Assembly (NCBI RefSeq): GCF_004348825.1
Contig: NZ_SMJU01000016.1
Span: 1-64,000, forward strand
DNA from: Arundinibacter roseus
GTDB taxonomy: Bacteria; Bacteroidota; Bacteroidia; Cytophagales; Spirosomataceae
DNA: 64,000 bases
Direction of reading: 5' to 3'
A program made the position numbers and the translations under genes. Positions 8,684 to 16,471 of the stretch are shown here, piece by piece. The notes below the pieces were generated by a model. The model was given only the letters and a program-made list of their open reading frames with translations. It was not told the DNA's origin and did no database searches. Numbering within the stretch: the stretch's first letter is position 1; each line of letters opens with the position of its first letter.

Positions 8684-8980
8684 TTAATTTAAAGAAAAAA
8701 GCGGCAACCGAAGGGCCACAACATTATTGAACATCAACTCCGAAATTACAGGTTCCATGTAGTCAATCAAGGGGAATTGGGACATAATTGCCATTACTTC
8801 CAGCTCGCTGTCTGCATGTACCACACACCATAGCCGGGTGCGGTCGGCCGTCAGGGCATACGACATAAGCGTCCCCTGTTCCATGAGCTCGTTTACTTTT
8901 TTCCGTTGCGCCGGAATTTTCCGGGCAAAGTCCTCGGTCAGGACCGACGGGAGTTGTATTTCTACCATAAATTGACTCAT
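8684..8980 (-). CDS. muconolactone delta-isomerase-like protein
   Basis: 98 residues, a single ferredoxin-like (dimeric alpha-beta barrel) domain of the muconolactone isomerase family, beginning MSQFMVEIQLP with a typical RKKVNELMEQGTL helix. Classical members isomerise muconolactone in the catechol branch of the beta-ketoadipate pathway; many short relatives have unknown roles. It is the last gene of an operon with an esterase (19 bp gap) and a ring-cleaving dioxygenase, which points to breakdown of aromatic or quinone compounds. The rest of the beta-ketoadipate pathway is absent nearby, so the reaction is not certain. Confidence 0.7.
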   Translation of the reverse strand: MSQFMVEIQLPSVLTEDFARKIPAQRKKVNELMEQGTLMSYALTADRTRLWCVVHADSELEVMAIMSQFPLIDYMEPVISELMFNNVVALRLPLFSLN

Positions 8981-8999
8981 ACGGAACTAGTATTAGGTG

Positions 9000-9641
9000 T
9001 CAGAAAGAACCACTTGCAAGTACAGCATTAACAATTTTTAGCTCGTCATCGTTGATACTGTGCCCAAAATTTTCATAAAGTTTTGTTAAAACATTTGCAT
9101 TCAATGACTTAAAAATGGCATCAGATTCCTGAACGCGCTCTTTCGGAATGTGAAAATCGACATCGCTGCATCCCAGAAAAACGGGTGTTCCAGCAAGATT
9201 TCCTCCATAGTCAGGTAGCATTCCTTCCGGTCCTATGAGTCCTCCGCTCAATCCAAAAACCCCGCCGTATTGCGTCGGATTACGCGCTGCATAATCAAGG
9301 GCAAGGCAGGCGCCCTGCGAAAAACCCAGTAAATAGATGTGCTCGTAGGCAAAGCCGTACTCGTTATGAAGTGCATCAACGATCGTACCAAGAACGCCCA
9401 AAGCCGACGATAATCCAGGTTCATTTTGTTGGGTAGGCGCCATAAATGAGTATGGATACCAGCTATTTTGAGTAGCCTGCGGAGCCACAAAAGCCAGATT
9501 TGGATCGGGAAAGTACTCTGATAATGACAAAATACTTTCGGCAGAAGCTCCGCGCCCGTGTACCATCAGCATCACTTTTTCTGCTTTGCTTAGCGGGGCT
9601 CCACGTGAAATTCTATGAGCGGGATTATGTTGTAGTTGCAT
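9000..9641 (-). CDS. phospholipase/carboxylesterase (MhqD-like alpha/beta hydrolase)
   Basis: 213 residues with an alpha/beta-hydrolase layout: oxyanion-side motif MVHGRGAS (about residue 28), nucleophile elbow GFSQGA (Ser about 110), an acid residue in GCSDVDFHIP, and catalytic His in NFGHSIND near the C-terminus. This is the phospholipase/carboxylesterase family that includes Bacillus MhqD, induced by methylhydroquinone and catechol. It has no signal peptide and is cytoplasmic. It lies 59 bp downstream of an MhqO-type dioxygenase, the same partnership seen in Firmicutes quinone-resistance loci. Its natural ester substrate is unknown. Confidence 0.85.
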   Translation of the reverse strand: MQLQHNPAHRISRGAPLSKAEKVMLMVHGRGASAESILSLSEYFPDPNLAFVAPQATQNSWYPYSFMAPTQQNEPGLSSALGVLGTIVDALHNEYGFAYEHIYLLGFSQGACLALDYAARNPTQYGGVFGLSGGLIGPEGMLPDYGGNLAGTPVFLGCSDVDFHIPKERVQESDAIFKSLNANVLTKLYENFGHSINDDELKIVNAVLASGSF

Positions 9642-9700
9642 ATTTTTTCAAATTTACCCGGAACCACAGAAGGTCCCGGGATAAGTTCTACTCGAAAAAT

Positions 9701-10645
9701 TTATTTTGCCTCTGCCACCAAAACCGGTAAAGCAGCTTCGATTTTTGCCCGGCGTGGCTCGTACCATTCCGGCAGTTTCAGGGCCGAACCCAGAGATTCC
9801 TGCGGTTCGTCGATTGTAAATCCCGGCGGATTGGTGGCTATTTCAAATAAAATACCTCCGGGCTCGCGGTAATAAATGCTGTGAAAATAATTCCGGTCCA
9901 GGACTTCCGTGGGCTGATAGCCTGAACTCAATAGCTGCTCTCTGATTTCAAGTTGAGTTTCATCACTATCTGTCGAAAAGGCCACGTGATGTACGGAGCC
10001 TGCGCCCTGAAGCGCCCGCACCTCGTTGGGCGAGAAAAGTACATCCACAAAACTGCCTGAACCACCCGCACCGGCCTGAAACCGAAATCGATCTTTTTCC
10101 TCTGCCACTAAGGTATGCTGCATCACGTTGGTGAGCAAAGAAACCGTACGGTCTATGTTATTTTCATTCAGCGAAACCGTGTGAAAACCCCGAATAGAAA
10201 ATTCTACGGGAATTTTTCCATTATCCCAACCCGGACGAACATCGGCGCGATTGGCTACTAACTCAATGCCAGTTCCGTCAAAATCCTCGAACCGCAGGTA
10301 CGTTTCGTCAAATCTTTTGTACGGTCCGGCATACGGAATTCCGAAGGAAACCAAACGATCCATCCAAAAACTCAACGATGCCTCGGGGATTGAATAAGCC
10401 GTATAAGTCAGCTGACCAATTCCTTTGCGCCCACGGCTAAGCCCGGCGTACGGAAAAAACGTAAGCACAGACCCCGGCGTGCCGTTTTCGTCTCCGTAGT
10501 ACAGGTGATACACATCCGGTGCGTCAAAGTTTATCGTTTTTTTGATCATGCGCAGGCCCAGGATCCCTACATAAAAATCTACATTACGTTGTGCATCACT
10601 CGCCAGTGAAGTGACGTGGTGGATGCCATTGATCAGCGTGTTCAT
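9701..10645 (-). CDS. ring-cleaving dioxygenase, VOC superfamily (MhqO-like)
   Basis: 314 residues with two tandem glyoxalase/bleomycin-resistance domains. Metal ligands visible are His in GIHHVT near the N-terminus, His in GSVHHVAFST (about residue 220) and Glu in GILFEIATNPPGF (about residue 265), the 2-His-1-Glu set of type I extradiol dioxygenases. MhqO/MhqA-type members act on hydroquinone or catechol-like compounds. It is the first gene of a three-gene operon with a carboxylesterase and a muconolactone-isomerase-like protein. Tandem palindromes directly upstream of its ATG suggest control by a dimeric repressor; no regulator gene is adjacent. Confidence 0.88.
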   Translation of the reverse strand: MNTLINGIHHVTSLASDAQRNVDFYVGILGLRMIKKTINFDAPDVYHLYYGDENGTPGSVLTFFPYAGLSRGRKGIGQLTYTAYSIPEASLSFWMDRLVSFGIPYAGPYKRFDETYLRFEDFDGTGIELVANRADVRPGWDNGKIPVEFSIRGFHTVSLNENNIDRTVSLLTNVMQHTLVAEEKDRFRFQAGAGGSGSFVDVLFSPNEVRALQGAGSVHHVAFSTDSDETQLEIREQLLSSGYQPTEVLDRNYFHSIYYREPGGILFEIATNPPGFTIDEPQESLGSALKLPEWYEPRRAKIEAALPVLVAEAK

Positions 10646-10661
10646 GAAAAAATAAATTTAA

Positions 10662-10688
10662 GTGTATAAACATTTAATGTATATACAT
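10662..10688. promoter_or_regulatory. tandem palindromic operator candidate for dioxygenase operon
   Basis: ATGTATATACAT at 10677-10688 is a perfect 12-bp palindrome. GTGTATAAACAT at 10662-10673 is a near copy whose centre lies 15 bp away. Both are 15-45 bp upstream of the dioxygenase ATG, where a repressor would block the promoter or the start. MarR, HxlR and similar dimers bind sites of this shape. The binding protein is unknown. Confidence 0.45.
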
Positions 10689-10787
10689 ATAATTAAACCA
10701 TTTAGTTTCCTATTGTTTTCTTTTTTAGAATAACTTGCTGATTTACAAGATGTTTAAATTTTATTTGTATAAATTTTAAAAAAAATA

Positions 10788-10820
10788 CTGAAAAATTAAA
10801 AAAGTACTGCCCTATCTTTG
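10788..10820 (+). promoter_or_regulatory. promoter of the TPP-controlled receptor
   Basis: TATCTTTG (10813-10820) is a perfect -7 element. CTG (10788-10790), one base from TTG, lies 22 bases upstream at the -33 position. Transcription would start near 10826, so the riboswitch begins almost at the first transcribed base. Confidence 0.6.
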
Positions 10821-10830
10821 CAGCTGAAAA

Positions 10831-10911
10831 TCTCAAAAGGGGTGCCCTACCAATCGGGCTGAGATCATACCCATTGAACCTGATCCGGGTAATGCCGGCG
10901 AAGGGATGAGA
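10831..10911 (+). promoter_or_regulatory. TPP (THI-box) riboswitch
   Basis: The conserved aptamer blocks are present in order: GGGGTGCC, GGGCTGAGA, ACCCATTGAACCTGATC, CGGGTAATGCCGGCGAAGGGA. A closing P1 helix is formed by TCTCA (10831-10835) and TGAGA (10907-10911). It binds thiamine pyrophosphate and should shut down the downstream TonB receptor when thiamine is plentiful. About 180 nt separate the aptamer from the start codon and include a hairpin GATAGG...CCTATC (11054-11077) close to the ATG. This could be the expression platform acting on translation. Confidence 0.96.
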
Positions 10912-11094
10912 CGATTCGTCGTGTTAAAATAGCTACATTTTTGAAACAATTTTCGGTTCCCCCCGGTGTGCGCAGCCCGGTGAATGGATTGGTTGCAAAA
11001 ATCTAAGATTTAAACAGGCGTACGTCAGTAGTTGTACTATATTTTTCATTCAGGATAGGTTTGGCCCCTTGCCTATCGTAAACTTTATCTCGCA

Positions 11095-13548
11095 ATGCGA
11101 AAAGTTACGACCTATCTGTTAGTCTTTGCCCTAACCTGGGCAATGCACACATTTTCGTTGGCTCAGCAGGCCACAATTTCCGGGCAAGTAGTTGATGCTC
11201 AGGATGGAAATCCTCTGCCCGGCGCCACTGTCCGGGCCGGCGAATACCGGGGAACAACCACTAATACTGGCGGACAGTTCTCTTTATCCTCAATTTCGGA
11301 GCAAGTTCAGTACCTCGACATTTCGTACGTAGGCTACGAAAAACTGCGTTTGCCAATAAGTACGCTTTCCGCTAATCCCGTTGTGAGGCTTTCCCGTTCT
11401 ATTTTTACCGCCGATGAGGTAGTAGTAAACGCAACTCGTACCAACGACCACTCGGGTTTAGCCTACACGAATGTATCAGCTCAAACGCTTGAAAAACAGA
11501 ATCTTGGTCAGGATATTCCGGTACTTCTCAACTTTACGCCCTCGCTTGTCAGTACGTCTGATGCCGGAGCGGGTGTAGGCTATACCGGCATACGGATTCG
11601 GGGAACAGATGCGACCCGAATCAACGTGACTATTAACGGTATTCCGTACAACGATGCTGAAAGTCAGGGAGTATTTTGGGTCAACATGCCTGATTTTGCC
11701 TCTTCGGTCAGCAGCATTCAGATTCAGCGCGGCGTGGGTACGTCTACCAATGGAGCCGGGGCGTTTGGGGCCACGGTGAATGTCAGTACCAACGAATTTC
11801 GCAAAGAGCCTTATGCCGAACTATCCAATTCCTTTGGCTCGTTTGCCACGCGCCGGCACACGGTTAAGGCCGGAACGGGTTTACTGAATAATAAATTTAC
11901 GGTCGATGCCCGGCTTTCTCAGGTTGTTTCTGATGGTTTTATTGACCGGGCTGAAAGCAATTTACAGTCATACTATCTTTCCGGAGGGTATTTTGGTAAG
12001 AAAAGCTTTGTCCGGCTCAACGTTTTTTCAGGAAAAGAAGTGACGTACCAATCGTGGTATGGCACGCCCGAGTCGCGCCTCAAAGGCGACCGCGAAGGCA
12101 TGCTTGCCTACATTGACCGCAACGGACTGAACAACCGCGACGCCCAAAATTTGCTCAACTCCGATAGCCGAACTTATAATTTTTATACCTACGAAAATGA
12201 GGTAGACGATTACAAGCAGGATCATTACCAATTGGTTTCTTCCCATACATTGAGCAAAAATCTCACCTTCAACCTGAATGGATTTGTGGTGCGTGGCAAA
12301 GGGTTTTATGAGCAGTTTCGGGATGAAGACGATCTGGAAACCTATGGCATTCAGCCACTTGTTTTGGGCGATCAAACCCTTGCCACGTCTGATTTAATTC
12401 GTCGCCGATGGCTCGATAATTTCTTTTACGGTACCACGTTTTCGTTCGATTATACGAATTTTAAGAAGCTGACAGCCAATATTGGCGGCGGGTGGAACAC
12501 CTACGACGGCGATCATTTCGGGGAGGTAATTTGGGCGCGCAATGCCGGGAACAGCAACATCCGGCAGCGGTACTACTATAATCAAGGCATAAAAAAGGAT
12601 TTTAACCTGTATGCAAAAGTATACTACCAACTTACTGAAAAGCTTAATGCCTTCGGCGATGTACAGGTTCGCAGCGTGAGACATACAGTTTCCGGAAATG
12701 ACAATCAGCAGCGGCAGCATGATTTTGACCAACCGTTTACATTCTTTAATCCGAAAGCTGGTTTGAACTACCAACTGTCGGAGCGCAGCACGGCTTATGT
12801 CTCATATAGCATTGGTAACCGTGAACCAAATCGGGACGATTTTACGGAAGCTGCTGCCGACATAGTTCCCAAAGCAGAAACGCTGCGTGACCTGGAAGCC
12901 GGATTCAGGACGCAAACTAACCGACTGGCTTTTTCGGCAAATTACTATTTCATGGATTATAGAAATCAGCTGGTGCTAACCGGGCAGGTAAACGACGTCG
13001 GGAATTCTATCCGGGTCAATGTGCCGAAGAGCTACCGCATGGGGCTGGAACTCGAAGCGGGCGTTGCCTTGAACAATCGCTGGAAATGGAACGTGAACGC
13101 AACTTTCAGCCAAAATAAAATTGCCAACTTTACGGAGTACGTTGTAGATTATGACGAAGGAGGTTACCAGGAAATCAATCATGGAAAAACCGATATTTCA
13201 TTTTCTCCTGCGCTCATTGTAGGTAGTCAGCTCTTGTATACGCCGGTTAAAAATGTCGAATTGGCGCTTCTAACCAAATACGTTGGCAAACAATACCTCG
13301 ATAATACCTCCTCCGCCGACCGGGCGTTGGATGCTTATTTGACCAATGATCTGCGGCTTATATGGACCCTAACGCCAACCTGGGCGAAGCAAATATCGCT
13401 GACCGCCCTGGTCAACAACGTATTGGACGAAACCTACGCTTCTAACGGCTACACCTACGGGTATATCTACGGCGGCCGCATTCAGGAGAACTTTTACTAT
13501 CCGCAGGCGGGGCGTAATTTCCTGCTCGGCCTGACCCTGAAATTTTAA
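11095..13548 (+). CDS. TonB-dependent receptor, probable thiamine uptake
   Basis: 817 residues. A signal peptide (first ~23 residues, ending SLAQQ) is followed by a carboxypeptidase-regulatory-like domain (ISGQVVDAQDGNPLPGATV, about 28-105), a plug domain (about 125-235, with IRIRGTDATRINVTINGIP) and a 22-strand barrel ending in an aromatic-rich terminus (RNFLLGLTLKF). It is an energised outer-membrane importer. The TPP riboswitch in its leader strongly implies that the substrate is thiamine or a precursor. It is monocistronic: a hairpin follows and hemE has its own start. The inner-membrane partner is not adjacent; the PnuC gene at 6858 is a candidate by analogy with PnuT. Confidence 0.93.
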   Translation: MRKVTTYLLVFALTWAMHTFSLAQQATISGQVVDAQDGNPLPGATVRAGEYRGTTTNTGGQFSLSSISEQVQYLDISYVGYEKLRLPISTLSANPVVRLSRSIFTADEVVVNATRTNDHSGLAYTNVSAQTLEKQNLGQDIPVLLNFTPSLVSTSDAGAGVGYTGIRIRGTDATRINVTINGIPYNDAESQGVFWVNMPDFASSVSSIQIQRGVGTSTNGAGAFGATVNVSTNEFRKEPYAELSNSFGSFATRRHTVKAGTGLLNNKFTVDARLSQVVSDGFIDRAESNLQSYYLSGGYFGKKSFVRLNVFSGKEVTYQSWYGTPESRLKGDREGMLAYIDRNGLNNRDAQNLLNSDSRTYNFYTYENEVDDYKQDHYQLVSSHTLSKNLTFNLNGFVVRGKGFYEQFRDEDDLETYGIQPLVLGDQTLATSDLIRRRWLDNFFYGTTFSFDYTNFKKLTANIGGGWNTYDGDHFGEVIWARNAGNSNIRQRYYYNQGIKKDFNLYAKVYYQLTEKLNAFGDVQVRSVRHTVSGNDNQQRQHDFDQPFTFFNPKAGLNYQLSERSTAYVSYSIGNREPNRDDFTEAAADIVPKAETLRDLEAGFRTQTNRLAFSANYYFMDYRNQLVLTGQVNDVGNSIRVNVPKSYRMGLELEAGVALNNRWKWNVNATFSQNKIANFTEYVVDYDEGGYQEINHGKTDISFSPALIVGSQLLYTPVKNVELALLTKYVGKQYLDNTSSADRALDAYLTNDLRLIWTLTPTWAKQISLTALVNNVLDETYASNGYTYGYIYGGRIQENFYYPQAGRNFLLGLTLKF

Positions 13549-13578
13549 AAAAAGAAGAAATTTTACTTAGCTATTTAT

Positions 13579-13615
13579 CAACAAGGAGTTTAGAGTCATT
13601 CTGAACTCCTTGTTG
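13579..13615 (+). terminator. hairpin after TonB receptor
   Basis: CAACAAGGAGTT (13579-13590) pairs with AACTCCTTGTTG (13604-13615), extended inside the loop by AGA/TCT. The stem is strong but the following bases are A-rich rather than T-rich, so termination efficiency is uncertain. Confidence 0.55.
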
Positions 13616-13695
13616 GTAAAAAATAGAAGATGTACGCTGTACATCATTTTCAAGAAATTCCGTTGACGCCTGGCAAAGCAGCCGCCCATCTTGCT

Positions 13696-13703
13696 TACCT
13701 TTG
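13696..13703 (+). promoter_or_regulatory. -7 element that sets the hemE start
   Basis: TACCTTTG fits TAnnTTTG exactly and ends four bases before the ATG at 13708. Such very short leaders (TAnnTTTGCnnc-ATG) are common in this phylum. The -33 element is weak. The longer open frame from 13630 would start upstream of the transcription start and is rejected. Confidence 0.55.
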
Positions 13704-13707
13704 CGGC

Positions 13708-14739
13708 ATGAACTTACAAAACGATCTTTTACTCAGGGCCGCTCGCGGAGAGCGCGTGGAGCGCGTGCCCGTGTGGACGATGCGGCAAGCAGGCCGTATC
13801 CTTGCCGAATACCGGGCCGTTCGTGAGCAGGCCGGTAGTTTTATAAAGTTGGCCACCACGCCCGAACTCGCTGCGGAGGTCACAATTCAGCCCGTCGATA
13901 TTCTTGGGGTTGATGCGGCCATTATTTTCTCGGATATTTTGGTCGTTCCCGAAGGCATGGGTCTTCCCTACGAAATGGTAGAACAGCGCGGGCCCGTGTT
14001 TCCGCGGACTGTCCGCACTCTCAAAGACCTCGAAAGTTTGCGAATAGCCGATCCCGAGGCCGATTTGGGCTATGTGCTGGATGCCTTGAAAATTGTAAAA
14101 AAAGAGTTGAATGGTCGCGTGCCGCTTATTGGTTTTGCGGGGGCTCCGTTCACTATTTTCTGTTACATGACCGAAGGAAAAGGCTCCAAAACGTTCTCTA
14201 TTGCCAAAAAACTGCTGTACACTGATCCTGAGTTTGCACATATTCTTCTACAAAAAATAACCGACAGCACCATTGCGTATCTCAAAGCGCAGGTAATTTC
14301 AGGGGCAGATTTGGTCCAGATTTTTGATTCGTGGGCAGGCATTCTTTCTCCTGAGCAGTACCGCGTTTTTTCACTGCCTTATATCAAACAGATTTGCGAA
14401 GCACTTTCGGAGCATGTGCCGGTGACGGTTTTTGCCAAAGGCGCTTTCTTTGCCCGTAAAGAAATCGGGGAACTGTCGTGTGCGGTGGTTGGGCTGGACT
14501 GGAATATGGATGTGCAGGAATCGCGGGCGTTGATTCCCGGCAAAACCCTGCAGGGAAATCTTGACCCCTGTGCACTCTATGGAACCTTTGAACAGATTCG
14601 TAACGAAGTCAAAAAAATGGTCGATCAGTTTGGCACGCAGCGGTACATTGCTAATTTGGGACACGGCGTCTATCCCGACACTCCTCCCGACAATGTGCGT
14701 TGCTTCATTGATGCCGTAAAAGAATTTTCGCAGGTATAA
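13708..14739 (+). CDS. hemE: uroporphyrinogen decarboxylase HemE
   Basis: 343 residues from the chosen start, the normal length. The N-terminal signature [10 protein letters not shown] carries the substrate-contacting Arg residues. [16 protein letters not shown] and the C-terminal [11 protein letters not shown] are also family hallmarks. HemE decarboxylates the four acetate side chains of uroporphyrinogen III to give coproporphyrinogen III in heme synthesis, in the cytoplasm. It is a lone gene here; no other heme-pathway gene is near. The start at 13708 is preferred because a promoter -7 element sits immediately before it and the extra 26 residues upstream do not resemble HemE. Confidence 0.96.
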   Translation: MNLQNDLLLRAARGERVERVPVWTMRQAGRILAEYRAVREQAGSFIKLATTPELAAEVTIQPVDILGVDAAIIFSDILVVPEGMGLPYEMVEQRGPVFPRTVRTLKDLESLRIADPEADLGYVLDALKIVKKELNGRVPLIGFAGAPFTIFCYMTEGKGSKTFSIAKKLLYTDPEFAHILLQKITDSTIAYLKAQVISGADLVQIFDSWAGILSPEQYRVFSLPYIKQICEALSEHVPVTVFAKGAFFARKEIGELSCAVVGLDWNMDVQESRALIPGKTLQGNLDPCALYGTFEQIRNEVKKMVDQFGTQRYIANLGHGVYPDTPPDNVRCFIDAVKEFSQV

Positions 14740-14774
14740 AGCACGAAATTTCCAGGAAAGAAAAATGGTTGGTT

Positions 14775-14805
14775 AATCGGAGGATCGGCTTACGAAACTC
14801 CGATT
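14775..14805. terminator. hairpin between hemE and convergent VOC gene
   Basis: AATCGGAG (14775-14782) pairs with CTCCGATT (14798-14805), with short T and A runs outside the stem. It overlaps the stop codon of the VOC gene. It is a plausible shared terminator with a moderate stem. Confidence 0.45.
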
Positions 14806-15200
14806 TAATCCGCATCCCACACACCGCATTCCAGAATTTCAAGCACATGCCCATCGGGATCGTCAAAATAGAACGAACGTGTCCCTCGTGCCCATGTTTC
14901 GTGATGATACACATCAATATTTCGTTCTTTCACGGCCCGAAGTAAGGCATCATAATGGCCTTCGGGAGCTTCAAAGGCAAGATGCTGACGGCCGTAGGCA
15001 TAGTGCGGGGGCGGAAATTTTTTGGCGCGCGAAACCTCCGCCAAAAAACACAGCAGCACCGAGCTTCCTGCCCGAAAAAATACATGGCTATCCGTAACGA
15101 AGGAAATTATTTCCAGTCCTAGTTGTTCTGAGTAAAAGATCTTTGTTCGTTCAAGATCCTCTACGTACAGACAGGTTTCCTTAATTTGAGTAAATTTCAT
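14805..15200 (-). CDS. VOC-family (glyoxalase/fosfomycin-resistance-like) protein
   Basis: 131 residues, one vicinal-oxygen-chelate domain: KETCLYVEDLERTKIFYSEQ at the start, RQHLAFEA in the middle and SFYFDDPDGHVLEI near the end. The His in RQHLAF and the Glu in VLEILE fit the metal-binding positions of the fold. Members include glyoxalase I, FosA-type thiol transferases and many uncharacterised proteins; the sequence alone does not choose among them. It is a single gene, divergent from the Crp/Fnr regulator, with about 90 bp between the two starts. Confidence 0.85.
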   Translation of the reverse strand: MKFTQIKETCLYVEDLERTKIFYSEQLGLEIISFVTDSHVFFRAGSSVLLCFLAEVSRAKKFPPPHYAYGRQHLAFEAPEGHYDALLRAVKERNIDVYHHETWARGTRSFYFDDPDGHVLEILECGVWDAD

Positions 15201-15293
15201 GGAAATGATTCAATATATTAAAACGCAAACCGGTACTAATTCTGCGGGGCTATTTTCAGGAACCGCTCCCCTTACTCTTAAAAAAACTTTGCC

Positions 15294-15932
15294 ATGAAAA
15301 AAACAGCAGCCTATTATGTAGAGCAATTTCAGGGAAGATTCGAGCCTGCTTTGGTAGAAGAACTTGCCGAAAAAGGCCACTACGCTTTGCTGAAAGAAGG
15401 TGACGTGCTCATGACGCCCGGCTCTTATATTCGCTCGGTACCTATAATTCTAAGTGGGGCTATCAAAATCCTGCGAATGGATGAAGAAGGACGGGAGATT
15501 CTGATGTACTACCTCGGAAGCGGTGAGTCGTGTGCCATGTCTCTGACGTGCTGCCTCAATGCCCGCAAAAGTGAAGTGCGGGCTGTGGCCGAGGAGCCTA
15601 CCGAACTAATCATGCTGCCGGTTCAGAATGTAGAAGAATGGGTGACCAAGTACTCTACCTGGCGCTCTTTTGTGTTTCAAACCTACCAACGCCGGTTTGA
15701 TGATCTGCTTGCCACGATTGATGGGGTTGCTTTCCGGAAAATGGACGAACGCCTGTGGCATTACCTCGAGCGCAAAGCAAATCTGAGTTCCTCGGCGGTA
15801 GTAGAAACAACGCATGAAGAAATCGCGCTTGAATTGGGCACCTCTCGGGAAGTTGTGTCGCGACTTTTGAAACAGCTCGAAAAGTTAGGACAAGTGCGCC
15901 TGTCACGCAATCGGGTGGAATTGGTAAATTAG
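15294..15932 (+). CDS. Crp/Fnr-family transcriptional regulator
   Basis: 212 residues. The N-terminal cyclic-nucleotide-binding-like beta roll (about 15-130) includes ILSGAIKILRMDEEGREILM. The C-terminal winged helix (about 145-210) includes the recognition region EEIALELGTSREVVSRLLKQ. The central segment CAMSLTCCLNARKSEV has three Cys residues but not the N-terminal Fe-S Cys cluster of FNR; this central Cys pattern is common in Bacteroidota paralogues. The ligand is unknown. An ACTTTGCC block just before the ATG resembles a -7 element with a very short leader. The HAD phosphatase gene starts 2 bp after the stop. Confidence 0.9.
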   Translation: MKKTAAYYVEQFQGRFEPALVEELAEKGHYALLKEGDVLMTPGSYIRSVPIILSGAIKILRMDEEGREILMYYLGSGESCAMSLTCCLNARKSEVRAVAEEPTELIMLPVQNVEEWVTKYSTWRSFVFQTYQRRFDDLLATIDGVAFRKMDERLWHYLERKANLSSSAVVETTHEEIALELGTSREVVSRLLKQLEKLGQVRLSRNRVELVN

Positions 15933-15934
15933 AC

Positions 15935-16471
15935 ATGAAAAATAAATGTGTGTTTCTGGATCGGGATGGTGTTTTGAATGCCGATGAACAGTACTATACC
16001 TATCGCCTCGAAGATGTAATATTACTTGATGGAGTTCCCGAAGCCCTGCGACTTTTAAAAGAAGCGGGTTATTTACTCATCGTCATTACCAACCAGGCGG
16101 GTATTGCCAAGGGCGACTACGAGGCCGCAGACGTACGGGCGGTGCATCAACTCATGCAGGAATTGTGCGGTGTAACGCTGGACGATCTTTACTTTTCTCC
16201 ACATCATCCCGACTATTCGTCGCAGTCGCTTCGTCGCAAGCCTGACTCGCTGATGATTGAAAAAGCTATGGCCAAACATCGCATTGATCCTGCCCAATCG
16301 TGGATGATCGGTGATCGGATGTCGGATGTAGAGGCGGGTAAAAAAGCAGGCGTGCGAACTGTGCTGATTCGAAAGTCGGAAGACGTTTCATCTGAGCCGG
16401 ACTTTCAGGCGGCAGATTTGCTGACGGCTGCAAAACTAATTACCTCCTCTGTCGAGACTGATAGTGTTTGA
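15935..16471 (+). CDS. HAD-superfamily phosphatase, GmhB/HisB-N like, atypical zinc loop
   Basis: 178 residues with HAD motif I (FLDRDGVLN), motif II (VITNQAG), motif III Lys in RRKPDSLMIEKA and motif IV (MIGDRMSDVEAG). This is the histidinol-phosphate / heptose-bisphosphate phosphatase subfamily. Canonical GmhB and HisB-N bind zinc through a Cys/His loop; here the loop reads SPHHPDYSSQSLRRKP, with no cysteine, so zinc binding is probably lost. Heptose 1,7-bisphosphate phosphatase is possible but unproven. It is co-directional with the Crp/Fnr gene 2 bp upstream and overlaps the convergent MFS gene by 36 bp. Confidence 0.82.
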   Translation: MKNKCVFLDRDGVLNADEQYYTYRLEDVILLDGVPEALRLLKEAGYLLIVITNQAGIAKGDYEAADVRAVHQLMQELCGVTLDDLYFSPHHPDYSSQSLRRKPDSLMIEKAMAKHRIDPAQSWMIGDRMSDVEAGKKAGVRTVLIRKSEDVSSEPDFQAADLLTAAKLITSSVETDSV

